From Halogeometricum sp. S1BR25-6 (GTDB lineage Archaea; Halobacteriota; Halobacteria; Halobacteriales; Haloferacaceae): DNA of 64,000 bases. The notes beneath the pieces were generated by a model. The model did no database searches. It saw only the letters and a list, made by a program, of their open reading frames with translations, and was not told where the DNA came from. The position numbers and the translations under genes are program-made. The DNA lies in NCBI RefSeq assembly GCF_031624495.1, contig NZ_JAMQOP010000001.1, positions 868,001-932,000 of the forward strand, read 5' to 3'. Shown piece after piece: positions 8,975 to 17,263 of the stretch (position 1 is the stretch's first letter; each line of letters opens with the position of its first letter).

Positions 8975-9052
8975 ACCCCTGCACTCTTCGCACAGAAATA
9001 CGTCGTCGCGCCGAGACAAGACTCGGCGCTCGGGAGTGTGAGTTCAGGAGAA

Positions 9053-9127
9053 TAGCGGGAGGTAGATTTGAACTACCGATCTCCGGGTTATGAGCCCGGC
9101 GGAATCTCCTGGCTATCCCATCCCGCT
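9053..9127 (-). tRNA. initiator tRNA-Met (CAU)
   Basis: Reading the minus strand gives a 75-nt cloverleaf without an encoded CCA. The acceptor stem is AGCGGGA paired with TCCCGCT, the anticodon arm is CCGGG-CTCATAA-CCCGG with anticodon CAT, and the T-arm is GGTAG-TTCAAAT-CTACC. The A1-U72 end pair and the three consecutive G-C pairs at the base of the anticodon arm are hallmarks of archaeal/eukaryal initiator tRNA. An AT-rich CCTTAACC at about 9150-9160 is a plausible promoter. Its 3' half is repeated three times downstream. Confidence 0.97.
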
Positions 9128-9197
9128 ACATCAACCAAACCGCGGGTTACGGTTAAGGATTGTGATTCGACCGCCGTATGTCAATTTCCACCGGTGC

Positions 9198-9647
9198 TCA
9201 CGACCCGGTGATGCGCCACGTGAACAGGCTCTCGGCGACGTAGTTCAACAGCATCGACGCGCCGATGGCGAGCGGAATCGGGAGCAGTTGCCAGACGTCG
9301 ACGCCGAGGACGACGTAGGAGAACCCGGCCTCGCGGAACGCCCGGACGACGAGGAACTGGACGGCGAGGCCGCCGCTTCTGACGAGATTCGAGGTGAGGA
9401 GGCGCCGGAGCGTCGGGAGGAGGCCCCCCTCGCCGGCGTCGGCGAACGTCCAGTGCTCGTTGATGAAGAACATGACCACGATGGCCACCTCCGCGCCGAC
9501 GAGTTTGGCGTACTCGTTCAGCACGTCGAAGAGGAAGATGAGCGCGGTGGTCGTCGTCACGTCGAAGACGGCGCCGACGGCGCCGACGGAGGCGAACTTG
9601 CCGAAGCGGACGCCGGAGAGGAGTGCCGACAGGGTGCGCTCGCTCAT
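9198..9647 (-). CDS. GtrA family membrane protein
   Basis: A 149-residue protein with four hydrophobic segments in GtrA arrangement: RFGKFASVGAVGAVFDVTTTTALIFLF, AEVAIVVMFFINEHWTFAD, a segment after RSGGLAVQFLVV, and LAIGASMLLNYVAESLFTWR. The FxxNxxWTF-like motif and the C-terminal LNYxxxxxFTWR are typical. GtrA-like proteins are thought to help move lipid-linked sugars across the membrane for surface glycosylation. The start codon at 9647 overlaps the upstream glycosyltransferase stop by 4 bp, so the two form a translationally coupled pair. Confidence 0.9.
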   Translation of the reverse strand: MSERTLSALLSGVRFGKFASVGAVGAVFDVTTTTALIFLFDVLNEYAKLVGAEVAIVVMFFINEHWTFADAGEGGLLPTLRRLLTSNLVRSGGLAVQFLVVRAFREAGFSYVVLGVDVWQLLPIPLAIGASMLLNYVAESLFTWRITGS

Positions 9648-10438
9648 TCGGAGGTGTCGGGCGTCTCCCCCTGTCGTTCGACCAGTGCGGGTTCGTGCTC
9701 CCGCGTCGCTTCGAGGAACGTGTGCAGTCTGTTCTCGCGGATGGTGCGGGCGCGGTGCCGCGAACTGAGGAGCGCGGCCGCCAGACTGAGCGAGGTGTCC
9801 ACCGGCGAGACGGTCGACCCGGGGTGGTCCTCCCACCGGACGGGTATCTCGACGATGCGTTCGCCGAGGGCGCCGGCGACGGCGATGAGTTCGATGTCCC
9901 ACGCGAACCCCGCCTCGTAGAGGTGCGGGCGCACCGAGCGCCACGCCTCCGCCGAGAGCGCTTTCGCGCCGCACTGGTAGTCGTACAGTCGCTCGTCGAG
10001 GAGGCGGCGCGCGATCCACGCGAAGCCGTCGCCGAGGCGGCGGCGGGCGAACGTCTGGTGGGACTCGACGACAGCGGCGGGGTGCCGTCGCGACCCGACC
10101 GAGAGGTCCGCCTCGTCCCTGCGGACGGGGTCGACGACCGCGGCGAACGATTCGGCGGGCGTGCTCCCGTCCGCGTCGGCGAACGCCAGCACGTCCACCT
10201 CGTCGACGAGGGCCTCGAACCCGGCGGTGACGGCCGCGCCCTTGCCGCGGCGCCCGTCGACGGCGTGCACCGTCGCCGGCAGGTCGTCGAGACGGTCGAG
10301 GACGCCCGGTCCGGGCGCGTCGAGTTCGACGCGGACGACGGCCGGCGAGACGTGTTCCCGGAGGGCGTCGACGTAGGCCTCGAGACGCTGGAGGTCCGGA
10401 CGGTAGGCGGGGACCACGACCCCCACGGTTCGGTCCAT
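9644..10438 (-). CDS. family 2 glycosyltransferase (polyprenyl-phosphate sugar synthase type)
   Basis: A 264-residue soluble GT-A fold enzyme. It shows the N-terminal VGVVVPAYRPD strand, the RRGKGAAVTAGFEAL nucleotide-sugar region, the metal-binding LAFADADGSTPAE motif, and GSRRHP, YDYQCGAKAL and FAWDIELIAVA blocks like those of dolichyl-phosphate glucose or mannose synthases. With GtrA downstream it probably charges dolichol phosphate with a sugar for S-layer or archaellin N-glycosylation. The sugar cannot be read from the sequence. A minus-strand TATA box lies about 28 nt upstream of the start. Confidence 0.9.
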   Translation of the reverse strand: MDRTVGVVVPAYRPDLQRLEAYVDALREHVSPAVVRVELDAPGPGVLDRLDDLPATVHAVDGRRGKGAAVTAGFEALVDEVDVLAFADADGSTPAESFAAVVDPVRRDEADLSVGSRRHPAAVVESHQTFARRRLGDGFAWIARRLLDERLYDYQCGAKALSAEAWRSVRPHLYEAGFAWDIELIAVAGALGERIVEIPVRWEDHPGSTVSPVDTSLSLAAALLSSRHRARTIRENRLHTFLEATREHEPALVERQGETPDTSE

Positions 10439-10460
10439 TGGCGTGGATTCGGTGTGGCGA

Positions 10461-10470
10461 GGATAAAAAA
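10461..10470 (-). promoter_or_regulatory. TATA box for the GT2-GtrA operon
   Basis: Minus-strand TTTTTTATCC centred about 28 nt upstream of the start codon at 10438, implying a leaderless transcript. Confidence 0.55.
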
Positions 10471-10593
10471 CGAACTGCTCCGGGCATCTGTCGATTTTCG
10501 GACCGGTCGGGGCGAGCGGTCTCGGGCACCGAGGCGGTGCTCGGCGGCCATCACAAGACGTATTGTGCCCGCCCGCGGTTCGTCCCGTAGAGA

Positions 10594-13056
10594 ATGGAGT
10601 ACGCGCTCGTCCTTCGTTGGGTGGTTCTCTACGCCGCCCTCTTCGCCGCCGGAGTCCCCCTCGCCGCCCGTCTCCTCCCCGACACCCGCGGCCGAGGCGT
10701 CGGCCTCGCCGTCCCCGCGGCGACGCTCGTGCTCGTGATTCCGGCGTACTGGGTCGGCCAGGTCGCCTTCGGCCTCCCGGCGCTGCTCGCCGGCGTCGTC
10801 GTCCTCTTCGCCGTCTCCGCCCTCGCGGCCCTCAACGTCGGTGCCCTGCGCGACGGCCGCGTCGAACTCGCCGTCGACGTCCCCCGCGGCCCGGCACTGG
10901 ACGCCGCCGCCGTCTTCCTCCTCTCGTTCGCCTTCCTCGTCCTCGTGCGGGCGTACGACCCCGCGGTGTTCGCGGGCGGCGGGGAGAAGTTTCTCGACTA
11001 CGGTCTGCTGAAGAGCCTCCGGCGGGCGTCCGTCCTCCCGCCGGAGGACATGTGGTTCGCCGGCACGCGCGTGAAGTACTACTACGGCGGCCACCTCGTC
11101 ACCACGCTGTTCGCGTGGCTGACCGGGACGCCGACGCGGTTCGCCTACAACCTCGCGCTTTCGGGGTTCTACGCGATGCTCGTCACGGCCGTCTACGAAC
11201 TCGCCGCGACGGTCGGCGAGGACCACGACCTCTCGCGGCGCGTGGCGGGCGGCATCGGCGCGTTCTTCGTCGGGTTCGCCGCCAACCTCGTCACCGCGTG
11301 GCGGTTCGGCATCCTCCTGCTGCCGGAGGGTCTGCGGCGGCCGGCGGCCGGGTTCGTCGCCGAGAACAGCGAGTACACCGTGGCGACGCTCTTGGAGGGG
11401 TTCGAGTCGTTCTCCTACTGGAGCGCATCGCGGGTCATCCCCGACACCATCAACGAGTTCCCGCTGTTCTCGTGGCTGAACGGCGACCTGCACGCGCACA
11501 TGACCGGCACCTCCTTTCTCGTTCTCGCCGCCGCCGTCGGCTACGCCTACTACCGGACCCCCGCGGCGGACCTGCGGCGCCGGCGCCTCCTCCTGACCGC
11601 GATTCCGGTCATCGCCGGCTGGCAGGCGATTCACAACACGTGGAGTTTCCCGAGCGTCCTCGCGCTCGGAACGCTGTCGGTCGCGCTCGCCCCCGCGGAC
11701 CCGCGGACGCTCGTCCCCGGTCTCTCGCGGATCGGCGACCGTCTCGCACCCGAGTCCCGGACCGGGTCCCGGCTCTCCGCGGAGGCGACGCGCCTCGCCG
11801 TCGCCCTCGGTGTCACGGTCCTCGGCGCCGTCCTCGCCGTCGCCGTCGCCGCCCCGTTCTTCCTCGGCACCGCCGTCAGCGGGAGCGAGCGGACCGTCGA
11901 CTTCCTCGGCCCGGAGATGCGGAGCAGCCTCGGCGGTCTCCTCCTCGTCCACGGCGCGTTCGTCGTCGGCTTCGCCGCGTACCTGCTCTCACGCCTCCGC
12001 GTCCGCCGCCCCGTCTACCTCGTCGGTGGCGTCTTCGCGGCCGCCTACGTCGGCACCCAAATCGGGCTGGCCGCCCTCGTCGTCTCCGTTCCGCTCGTCG
12101 TGTTCGGCTGGGTCGCCCTCCGGTCGGACGCGCCCGTCGGCTACGAGACGGTGCTCGTCGTCGCCGGCGCGGGTCTCGTCACGCTGGTCGAAGTCGTGTA
12201 CGTGAACGAGCAGGCCGGCCCCGGCCGGATGAACACGGTGTTCAAGACGTACATGCAGGTGTGGGTGCTGTGGGCGCCGGCGATGGGCGTCGCCCTCGCC
12301 GGTCTGATTCGAGGCGTTCCGAGCGCGGCGCGCGTCACCTCCCGCGTGCGCGAGGCCGCCCCCTCCGTCGCCGCCGACGGCTCCGGCGACGGGACGCGAC
12401 GACGGATGGCCGCCGTCGCCTTCGTCTGCCTCCTCGTCGTCTCGACGAGCGTCTACGGCGTCGCCGCCGTCGGGGCGCACTTACAGGAGGAACCGCCCGC
12501 CGGGACGACGCTCGACGCGACGCAGTTCGTCGAGACGTACCACCCCCAGCAGGCCGAAGCCATCGACTGGCTGGACGAACGCGAGGGGACGCCCGTCCTC
12601 GTCGAGGCGCCGGGAACGAGCTACTACCCCGACGGTGACGACGGCCGCGAGCGCGTGATGTACAGTTGGAACGCCAACCCGGCGTCGAGTCTCACGGGCA
12701 TCCCGTCAGTCGCGGGGTGGGGCCACGAAGTCGGTTACCGCGGCCCGGACGCCTACTACGAACGCGTCCGCGACGTCGACGACATCTACACCGGCGACGC
12801 GGCGACGCGCGCGCGACTCCTCCGCGAGTACGACGTGAGCTACGTCTGGGTCGGCCCGAGCGAACGCGGCCGCTACGGGGAGATAACGTTCGAGACGTCC
12901 GGCGTCAGCGTGGCTCACCAGTCGGGGTCGATAACGATATACGAGGTGGACCGGAGCGCGCTGCCGGCCGCGGCCGGGAACGAGTCGACGTCGGAGTCGC
13001 CGTCGCTCGCGTCGGCCGAGTCGGGACGGCCTACGAGGAGGGCCGCTTCGAGATAA
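10594..13056 (+). CDS. DUF2298 (YYY) multi-pass membrane protein
   Basis: An 820-residue integral membrane protein with more than ten hydrophobic segments. It carries the KYYYGGHLVTTLFAWLTGTPTRFAYNLA block with consecutive tyrosines that gives the family its name, plus DTINEFPLFSWLNGDLHAHM and NEQAGPGRMNTVFKTYMQVWVLWAP. The family resembles GT-C membrane glycosyltransferases; a conserved acidic/His motif (GDLHAHM) could be catalytic. The C-terminal soluble part (from about 640) includes YHPQQAEAIDWLDEREGTPVLVEAPG. It is divergent from the GT2-GtrA pair, suggesting a shared surface-glycan role. The last 26 bp overlap the convergent next gene. Confidence 0.88.
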   Translation: MEYALVLRWVVLYAALFAAGVPLAARLLPDTRGRGVGLAVPAATLVLVIPAYWVGQVAFGLPALLAGVVVLFAVSALAALNVGALRDGRVELAVDVPRGPALDAAAVFLLSFAFLVLVRAYDPAVFAGGGEKFLDYGLLKSLRRASVLPPEDMWFAGTRVKYYYGGHLVTTLFAWLTGTPTRFAYNLALSGFYAMLVTAVYELAATVGEDHDLSRRVAGGIGAFFVGFAANLVTAWRFGILLLPEGLRRPAAGFVAENSEYTVATLLEGFESFSYWSASRVIPDTINEFPLFSWLNGDLHAHMTGTSFLVLAAAVGYAYYRTPAADLRRRRLLLTAIPVIAGWQAIHNTWSFPSVLALGTLSVALAPADPRTLVPGLSRIGDRLAPESRTGSRLSAEATRLAVALGVTVLGAVLAVAVAAPFFLGTAVSGSERTVDFLGPEMRSSLGGLLLVHGAFVVGFAAYLLSRLRVRRPVYLVGGVFAAAYVGTQIGLAALVVSVPLVVFGWVALRSDAPVGYETVLVVAGAGLVTLVEVVYVNEQAGPGRMNTVFKTYMQVWVLWAPAMGVALAGLIRGVPSAARVTSRVREAAPSVAADGSGDGTRRRMAAVAFVCLLVVSTSVYGVAAVGAHLQEEPPAGTTLDATQFVETYHPQQAEAIDWLDEREGTPVLVEAPGTSYYPDGDDGRERVMYSWNANPASSLTGIPSVAGWGHEVGYRGPDAYYERVRDVDDIYTGDAATRARLLREYDVSYVWVGPSERGRYGEITFETSGVSVAHQSGSITIYEVDRSALPAAAGNESTSESPSLASAESGRPTRRAASR

Positions 13057-13291
13057 TCGTCAGCGCCTCGGCGTCGACGGCCACGGTGTCGAGGAAGTGC
13101 GGGACGAAGTCGCGCTTCTCGAACGCCTCGCGTTCGTCCTCGGTGCCGACCGTACACCACAACTGGGGGCGGTCCGGTCCGTGGTAGTCGCCCTGCCGGT
13201 CGATGGAGAAGCAGATGACCTCCTCGCCGTCGAGTTCGATGGTCGCGCCGCGTCGGATGCCGGGGTCGCCGCGGATGATGACCTTCTTCAT
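13031..13291 (-). CDS. HAH_0734 family protein
   Basis: An 86-residue acidic, soluble protein (MKKVIIRGDPGIRRGATIELDGEEVICFSIDRQGDYHGPDRPQLWC...) recognised as the haloarchaeal HAH_0734 family, of unknown function. No signal peptide or metal-binding pair is visible. It is convergent with the DUF2298 gene, with a 26-bp overlap of the two 3' ends. Confidence 0.85.
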   Translation of the reverse strand: MKKVIIRGDPGIRRGATIELDGEEVICFSIDRQGDYHGPDRPQLWCTVGTEDEREAFEKRDFVPHFLDTVAVDAEALTIISKRPSS

Positions 13292-13360
13292 ACCCCGTGG
13301 TTTACGCAGTCGGGGCTTAACGCCTTCGGAGACGGGTCGGGGAGGCGACGACCGTTCCGG

Positions 13361-14716
13361 TCACTCCGCGCTCGGACGGATGCGGTACACCGTGCCCGAC
13401 CCGGCTTCGAACGTCGACGCCAGCACGTAGAGTTCGCCGTCGGCGTCGCGGCCGAAGGAGAGCACCGGACTCCGGAACGGTTCCCCGTCGGTCGTCGTCG
13501 CGCGCACCGTCTCCATCGGCCACATCTCCTCGTCGTCCGTCGGCGTCGCGACGAACAGCGACCCGAGCACGTCGCCGAACACGTACTTGCCGTCGAGTTC
13601 GGGCACGTCCGTCCCGCGGTAGCGGTACCCGGCGATGACCGCCGAACCGAACGTCTCGCCGTCTCGGGAGTGAGGATAGCAGACGACGGGGTCGATGAGC
13701 GGTTCACCCATGGGCGTCGTCGTCGGACACACCGGGTAGGTTTGCTCGCCGCCCGTCACCTTCGCCAGCGCGGCCATCGAGAGCCGGTTGCTGAAACAGC
13801 GCGTCCCCTCCCTGACGTTCCAGCCGTAGTTGCCCCCGCGCCGCACGAGGTTTATCTCCTCGTACTTGTCCTCGCCCACGTCGCCGACGTACAGGTCGTC
13901 GCCGTCGAACGACATCCGGTAGGGGTTGCGGAACCCCCACGCGTACTGCTCGTCCAGTCCGTCGCGCCCGACGAGGGGGTTGTCCGACGGCACCGCGTAC
14001 GGTTCGTCGCCGCCGCCGTCGACGTCGATGCGGAGGATGCTGCCGAGGAGGTTGCTGGTCAGGTTCTGCCCGTTCCCGCCGCGGTTGAGCAGATACCAGT
14101 CGTTGGCGTGTCCGATCCCGCCGTCGCCGCCGCCGTTGTTTCCGTCGCCGACGGCGACGTAGAGGTAGCCGTCGGGACCGAACTCGATGGCGCCGGCGTT
14201 GTGGTTCCGGCCGTACTGGGGAATCTCCAAGATGGTCCGCTCGGAACCCGGAACAGTCCCGAGGAGGTCCTCCGTGGCCGTGAACTCCGAGAGCACGAAC
14301 GTGTGGTCGTAGTCGGCGGGCGTCCCCGGGCGGCGCGGCGCACTGTATCTGACGTAGTAGCGCCGCGTGTCCGCGAAGTCGGGGTGGAGTTCGAGGCCGA
14401 GCAGCCCCTGCTCCCACGAGACCAACTCCATGAGTTTGTCCCGGGCGTCGAGGAGCGGTTCGTCCCGGAGGCCCTCGCCGTCGTAGACGTAGATTCGCCC
14501 TAGTTTGTCGGCGACGTAGTTCCCCGTCCGTCCGGGGATGGACTCGAAGGCGACCGGCTGTTCGAGACCGGTCACCACGGGTTCGAGCGCGACGCTCGGC
14601 CCGTCGTCGACGAGGCTCGTCTGCGGACGCTGGACGCCCCACTCCGTCTGCCAGTTCAAGAGTCCGCCGACAACCGCCGACCCGGCGACGCCGCCGAGGA
14701 ATGTCCTCCGATTCAT
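13361..14716 (-). CDS. PQQ-dependent sugar dehydrogenase-type secreted protein
   Basis: A 451-residue protein of the soluble glucose/sorbosone dehydrogenase (GSDH) beta-propeller family. The N-terminus NRRTFLGGVAGSAVVGG is a twin-arginine signal, so the protein folds before export. Family blocks are VTGLEQPVAFESIPG, LLGLELHPDFADTRRYYVRYSAP, NHNAGAIEFGPDGYLYVAVGDGNNGGG, LLGSILRIDVDG, YAWGFRNPYRMSFDGDDLYVGDVGEDKYEEIN and a GGNYGWNVREGTRCF segment. It probably oxidises an aldose outside the cell with a quinone cofactor. Many family members have unknown substrates, and PQQ synthesis genes are not in this window. Confidence 0.9.
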   Translation of the reverse strand: MNRRTFLGGVAGSAVVGGLLNWQTEWGVQRPQTSLVDDGPSVALEPVVTGLEQPVAFESIPGRTGNYVADKLGRIYVYDGEGLRDEPLLDARDKLMELVSWEQGLLGLELHPDFADTRRYYVRYSAPRRPGTPADYDHTFVLSEFTATEDLLGTVPGSERTILEIPQYGRNHNAGAIEFGPDGYLYVAVGDGNNGGGDGGIGHANDWYLLNRGGNGQNLTSNLLGSILRIDVDGGGDEPYAVPSDNPLVGRDGLDEQYAWGFRNPYRMSFDGDDLYVGDVGEDKYEEINLVRRGGNYGWNVREGTRCFSNRLSMAALAKVTGGEQTYPVCPTTTPMGEPLIDPVVCYPHSRDGETFGSAVIAGYRYRGTDVPELDGKYVFGDVLGSLFVATPTDDEEMWPMETVRATTTDGEPFRSPVLSFGRDADGELYVLASTFEAGSGTVYRIRPSAE

Positions 14717-14956
14717 AGTGAAATGGGTCCCTTGGATGGATACTACTCGCTCCAGCGATAACTATCCTGGCACTAACTGTCGCTCAATCGGACATTTAAT
14801 ACGATTAGGGACGACGACCTCGGTCACGGCCGGGGGGTCGTACCGTCGGTTCTCGACCCGTCGCACGCGACGGACCGACGCGGCCCCGTCGGGCGGCGTC
14901 CGTGAACCAAACGGGTTTTAACGGGCGACGGCGAAACACGGACAAGGTCGATATCT

Positions 14957-15238
14957 ATGCAGATGCCACGCCGATTCAACACGTACTGCCCCAACTGCAA
15001 CGGGCATCACGAGCACGAGGTCGAGAAAGTCCGGACGGGGCGTCCGACAGGGATGAAGTGGAACGCCCGACAGACCCGCCGCGGTAAGGCGGTCATCGGG
15101 AACGCCGGCAAGTTCTCGAAGGTCCCCGGTGGCGACAAGCCGACGAAGAAGACCCACCTGAAGTACATCTGCTCGGACTGCGGCAAGGCCCACATGCGCG
15201 AGGGCTGGCGCGCCGGGCGACTGGAGTTCCAGGAGTAA
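14957..15238 (+). CDS. rpl44e: large-subunit ribosomal protein L44e
   Basis: A 93-residue basic protein starting [25 protein letters not shown], with a second CSDCGK pair near residue 72. The two CxxC pairs form the zinc site of L44e. The family length and the basic central KGGD-type loop are intact. It is the first gene of the L44e-S27e-aIF2alpha-Nop10-PAC2 operon. A TATA-like GTTTTAAC lies about 43 nt upstream, so the leader is short. Confidence 0.97.
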   Translation: MQMPRRFNTYCPNCNGHHEHEVEKVRTGRPTGMKWNARQTRRGKAVIGNAGKFSKVPGGDKPTKKTHLKYICSDCGKAHMREGWRAGRLEFQE

Positions 15239-15241
15239 TTC

Positions 15242-15427
15242 ATGGCGGGTAACTTCTACCGCGTTCAGTGCACCGACTGCGACAACGAACAGGTCGTCTT
15301 CGGCAAGGCCTCCTCGGTCGTCAACTGCGCCGTCTGCGGGACGACGCTCGCGACGCCGACGGGCGGCGACGCCGAGATTCACGGCGAGGTCGTCGAGACG
15401 GTCGAACGCCGGTCCGCCGAGGCGTAA
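15242..15427 (+). CDS. rps27e: small-subunit ribosomal protein S27e
   Basis: A 61-residue zinc-ribbon ribosomal protein: FYRVQCTDCDNEQVVFGKASSVVNCAVCGTTLATPTGGDAEI, with both CxxC pairs present. It starts 4 nt after the L44e stop and ends 24 nt before aIF2alpha. Confidence 0.97.
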   Translation: MAGNFYRVQCTDCDNEQVVFGKASSVVNCAVCGTTLATPTGGDAEIHGEVVETVERRSAEA

Positions 15428-15451
15428 GCTCCCCTCCGGAGGTATTTACAT

Positions 15452-16252
15452 ATGAAGTACAGCGGTTGGCCCGACAGCGGTGAACTCGTCGTCGGAAAAG
15501 TAGACGAGATAACCGACTTCGGGGTCTTCGTCGACCTCGAAGAGTACGAAGACAAGCGCGGTCTCTGCCACATCAGCGAGGTCGCCAATGGCTGGATCAA
15601 GAACGTCCGCGACCACGTCCGCGAGGGACAGACGGTCGTCGCCAAGGTGCTCGACGTCGACACCGGCTCTCAGCAGATCGACCTCTCGATCAAGGACGTC
15701 AACGAGCACCAGCGCAAGGAGAAGATCCAGGAGTGGAAGAACGAGCAGAAGGCCGACAAGTGGATGAGCATCGCGTTCGGCGAGGACGTCTCCGACGAGG
15801 AGTACAGCGCCATCGCGAACGCCGTCCTCGTGGAGTACGATACGCTCTACGACGGATTCGAGCAGGCGGCCATCCACGGAACGGAGGCGCTCGACGACAC
15901 CGACCTCGACGAGGACGAAGTCGACGCCATCGTCGAGACGGCCCGAGACAACGTCTCGGTGCCGTACGTCAACGTCACCGGCTACGTCGACCTCCGGTGT
16001 CCGACCGGCGACGGCGTCGACCACATCAAGGAGGCGCTGAAGGCGGCCGAGGGCGAGGACGCCCAGGAGGGAGAGACCCAACTGGAAGTCACCTACGTCG
16101 GCGCGCCCGAGTACCGCATCAAGGTGCAGGCGCCCGACTACAAGGCGGCCGAGACGGCCCTCGAAGACGCCGCGGGACGCGCCGAGGACTCCATCGTGAC
16201 GGCCGGCGGAACGGCGCTGTTCCACCGCGAGCGCACCGAAGACGACGAGTAG
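15452..16252 (+). CDS. eif2a: translation initiation factor aIF2 subunit alpha
   Basis: A 266-residue alpha subunit of the archaeal aIF2 complex, which delivers initiator tRNA-Met to the small ribosomal subunit. The N-terminal S1/OB domain (about 8-85) shows [23 protein letters not shown] and the [12 protein letters not shown] strand. A helical domain follows, then a C-terminal alpha-beta domain that contacts the gamma subunit. A Shine-Dalgarno GGAGGT lies about 8 nt upstream of the ATG. Confidence 0.96.
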   Translation: MKYSGWPDSGELVVGKVDEITDFGVFVDLEEYEDKRGLCHISEVANGWIKNVRDHVREGQTVVAKVLDVDTGSQQIDLSIKDVNEHQRKEKIQEWKNEQKADKWMSIAFGEDVSDEEYSAIANAVLVEYDTLYDGFEQAAIHGTEALDDTDLDEDEVDAIVETARDNVSVPYVNVTGYVDLRCPTGDGVDHIKEALKAAEGEDAQEGETQLEVTYVGAPEYRIKVQAPDYKAAETALEDAAGRAEDSIVTAGGTALFHRERTEDDE

Positions 16253-16256
16253 CGCC

Positions 16257-16439
16257 GTGAAGTCCGACATCCGCGTCTGCGGCGAGTGGCGGGAGGCCCA
16301 CGACCGACCCGTCTACACGCTCGCCGAGACCTGTCCGGACTGCGGCGCCGACGCCGTCAACAGCGCTCCGGCCCCGTTCAACCCCGAGGACCCGTACGGG
16401 GAGTACCGACGCGCTCTTAAACGCCGCGTCCGGGATTAG
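16257..16439 (+). CDS. nop10: ribosome biogenesis / H/ACA RNP protein Nop10
   Basis: A 60-residue protein (KSDIRVCGEWREAHDRPVYTLAETCPDCGADAVNSAPAPFNPEDPYGEYRRALKRR). It is one of four core proteins of H/ACA guide RNPs that make rRNA pseudouridines, contacting Cbf5. The single-Cys first knuckle and CPDCG second knuckle match archaeal Nop10, as does the PAPFNPEDPYGxYRR tail. The GTG start is 4 nt after the aIF2alpha stop. Conserved archaeal synteny supports the call. Confidence 0.95.
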   Translation: MKSDIRVCGEWREAHDRPVYTLAETCPDCGADAVNSAPAPFNPEDPYGEYRRALKRRVRD

Positions 16440-16443
16440 GGGC

Positions 16444-17202
16444 ATGGAAGATATCGAAGTGGAGACGCTGGCCGACCCCGAGCTCCGCGACCCCGTACTG
16501 GTCGAGGGGCTCCCCGGCGTGGGGCACGTCGGAAAACTCGCGGTCGAACACCTTCTCGAAGAACTCGACAGCGAACCCGTGCGCTACGTGTACGCCGACG
16601 AGTTCCCGCCGCAGGTCACCCTCGAAGACAACGTCGCAGAGTTGGCCCGCGCGGAGTTCCACGCGGTCGACGCGGGCGACCGCGACCTGCTCATCCTCAC
16701 CGGCGACCACCAGGCGCAGTCGAACGAGGGGCACTACCACCTCACCGACGCCTTCCTCGACGTCGCCGAGGAGTTCGGCGTCGAGGAGGGGTACGCGCTC
16801 GGGGGCGTCCCGACGGGCGAACTCGTGGACGAACCGAGTGTCCTCGGCGCGGTCACCGACTCGGACGACTTGGAGCGACTGGAGGACGCCGGCGTGGAGT
16901 TCCGCGAGGACGAACCCGCCGGCGGTATCGTCGGCGTCAGCGGTCTTCTCCTCGGACTCGGCGAACGCCGCGGGCTCTCGGTCGCCTGTCTGATGGGCGA
17001 GACCAGCGGCTACCTCGTTGACCCCCAGAGCGCACAGGAGGTGCTCGAAGTGATGCAGGACGTCATCGGCTTCGAGGTGGGCTTCGAGTCGCTCGAAGAA
17101 CGCGCCGAGGAGATGAAGGAAGTCGTCGGGAAGATACAGGAGATGCAGAACCAACAGCAGGGGCAGGCGATGAGCGACGACGACCTGCGCTACATCGGCT
17201 GA
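16444..17202 (+). CDS. proteasome assembly chaperone family (PAC2) protein
   Basis: A 252-residue PAC2 family protein: LRDPVLVEGLPGVGHVGKLAVEHLLEEL at the N-terminus, LLILTGDHQAQSNEGHY, YALGGVPTGELVDEPSV, and SGLLLGLGERRGLSVACLMGETSGYLVDPQSA. The C-terminal 50 residues are a charged helix probably forming a coiled coil. Eukaryotic homologues assist 20S proteasome assembly. Archaeal ones sit, as here, 4 nt behind nop10 in a translation operon. The archaeal role is inferred, not shown. Confidence 0.9.
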   Translation: MEDIEVETLADPELRDPVLVEGLPGVGHVGKLAVEHLLEELDSEPVRYVYADEFPPQVTLEDNVAELARAEFHAVDAGDRDLLILTGDHQAQSNEGHYHLTDAFLDVAEEFGVEEGYALGGVPTGELVDEPSVLGAVTDSDDLERLEDAGVEFREDEPAGGIVGVSGLLLGLGERRGLSVACLMGETSGYLVDPQSAQEVLEVMQDVIGFEVGFESLEERAEEMKEVVGKIQEMQNQQQGQAMSDDDLRYIG

Positions 17203-17263
17203 GGCGACCTGTCGTCTCTCGTTTTGGGTCCGTTCGGATGTTGGCCGGAGCGACGGCGCCGCC

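Larger units (their letters stand above)
8630..9052 (-). repeat. degenerate tandem array derived from the tRNA-Met 3' end
   Basis: Three units of roughly 136-148 bp follow the initiator tRNA gene on its 3' side. Each carries the last 21 nt of that tRNA: 8914-8934 and 8766-8786 are identical to the tRNA copy at 9053-9073, and 8630-8650 has two mismatches. The sequence flanking them is also related; for example a GGGAGTGTGA(A)GTTCAGGAGAA block precedes both 8766 and 9053. In each unit the T-arm segment forms one arm of an inverted repeat. No credible protein is encoded. This is consistent with scars of repeated integration at the tRNA, or with a tRNA-derived palindromic element. Confidence 0.8.

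Noticed and set aside
8593-9019. Two minus-strand open frames inside the tRNA satellite array
   Set aside because: Their NLPPA-type peptides come from reading the tRNA-derived repeat itself; they lack acidic codon usage and any family likeness.
9181-11952. A 923-codon minus-strand open frame across GtrA, GT2 and DUF2298 genes
   Set aside because: It is antisense or out of frame to three recognisable genes and has the Arg/Glu-rich composition of high-GC shadow frames.
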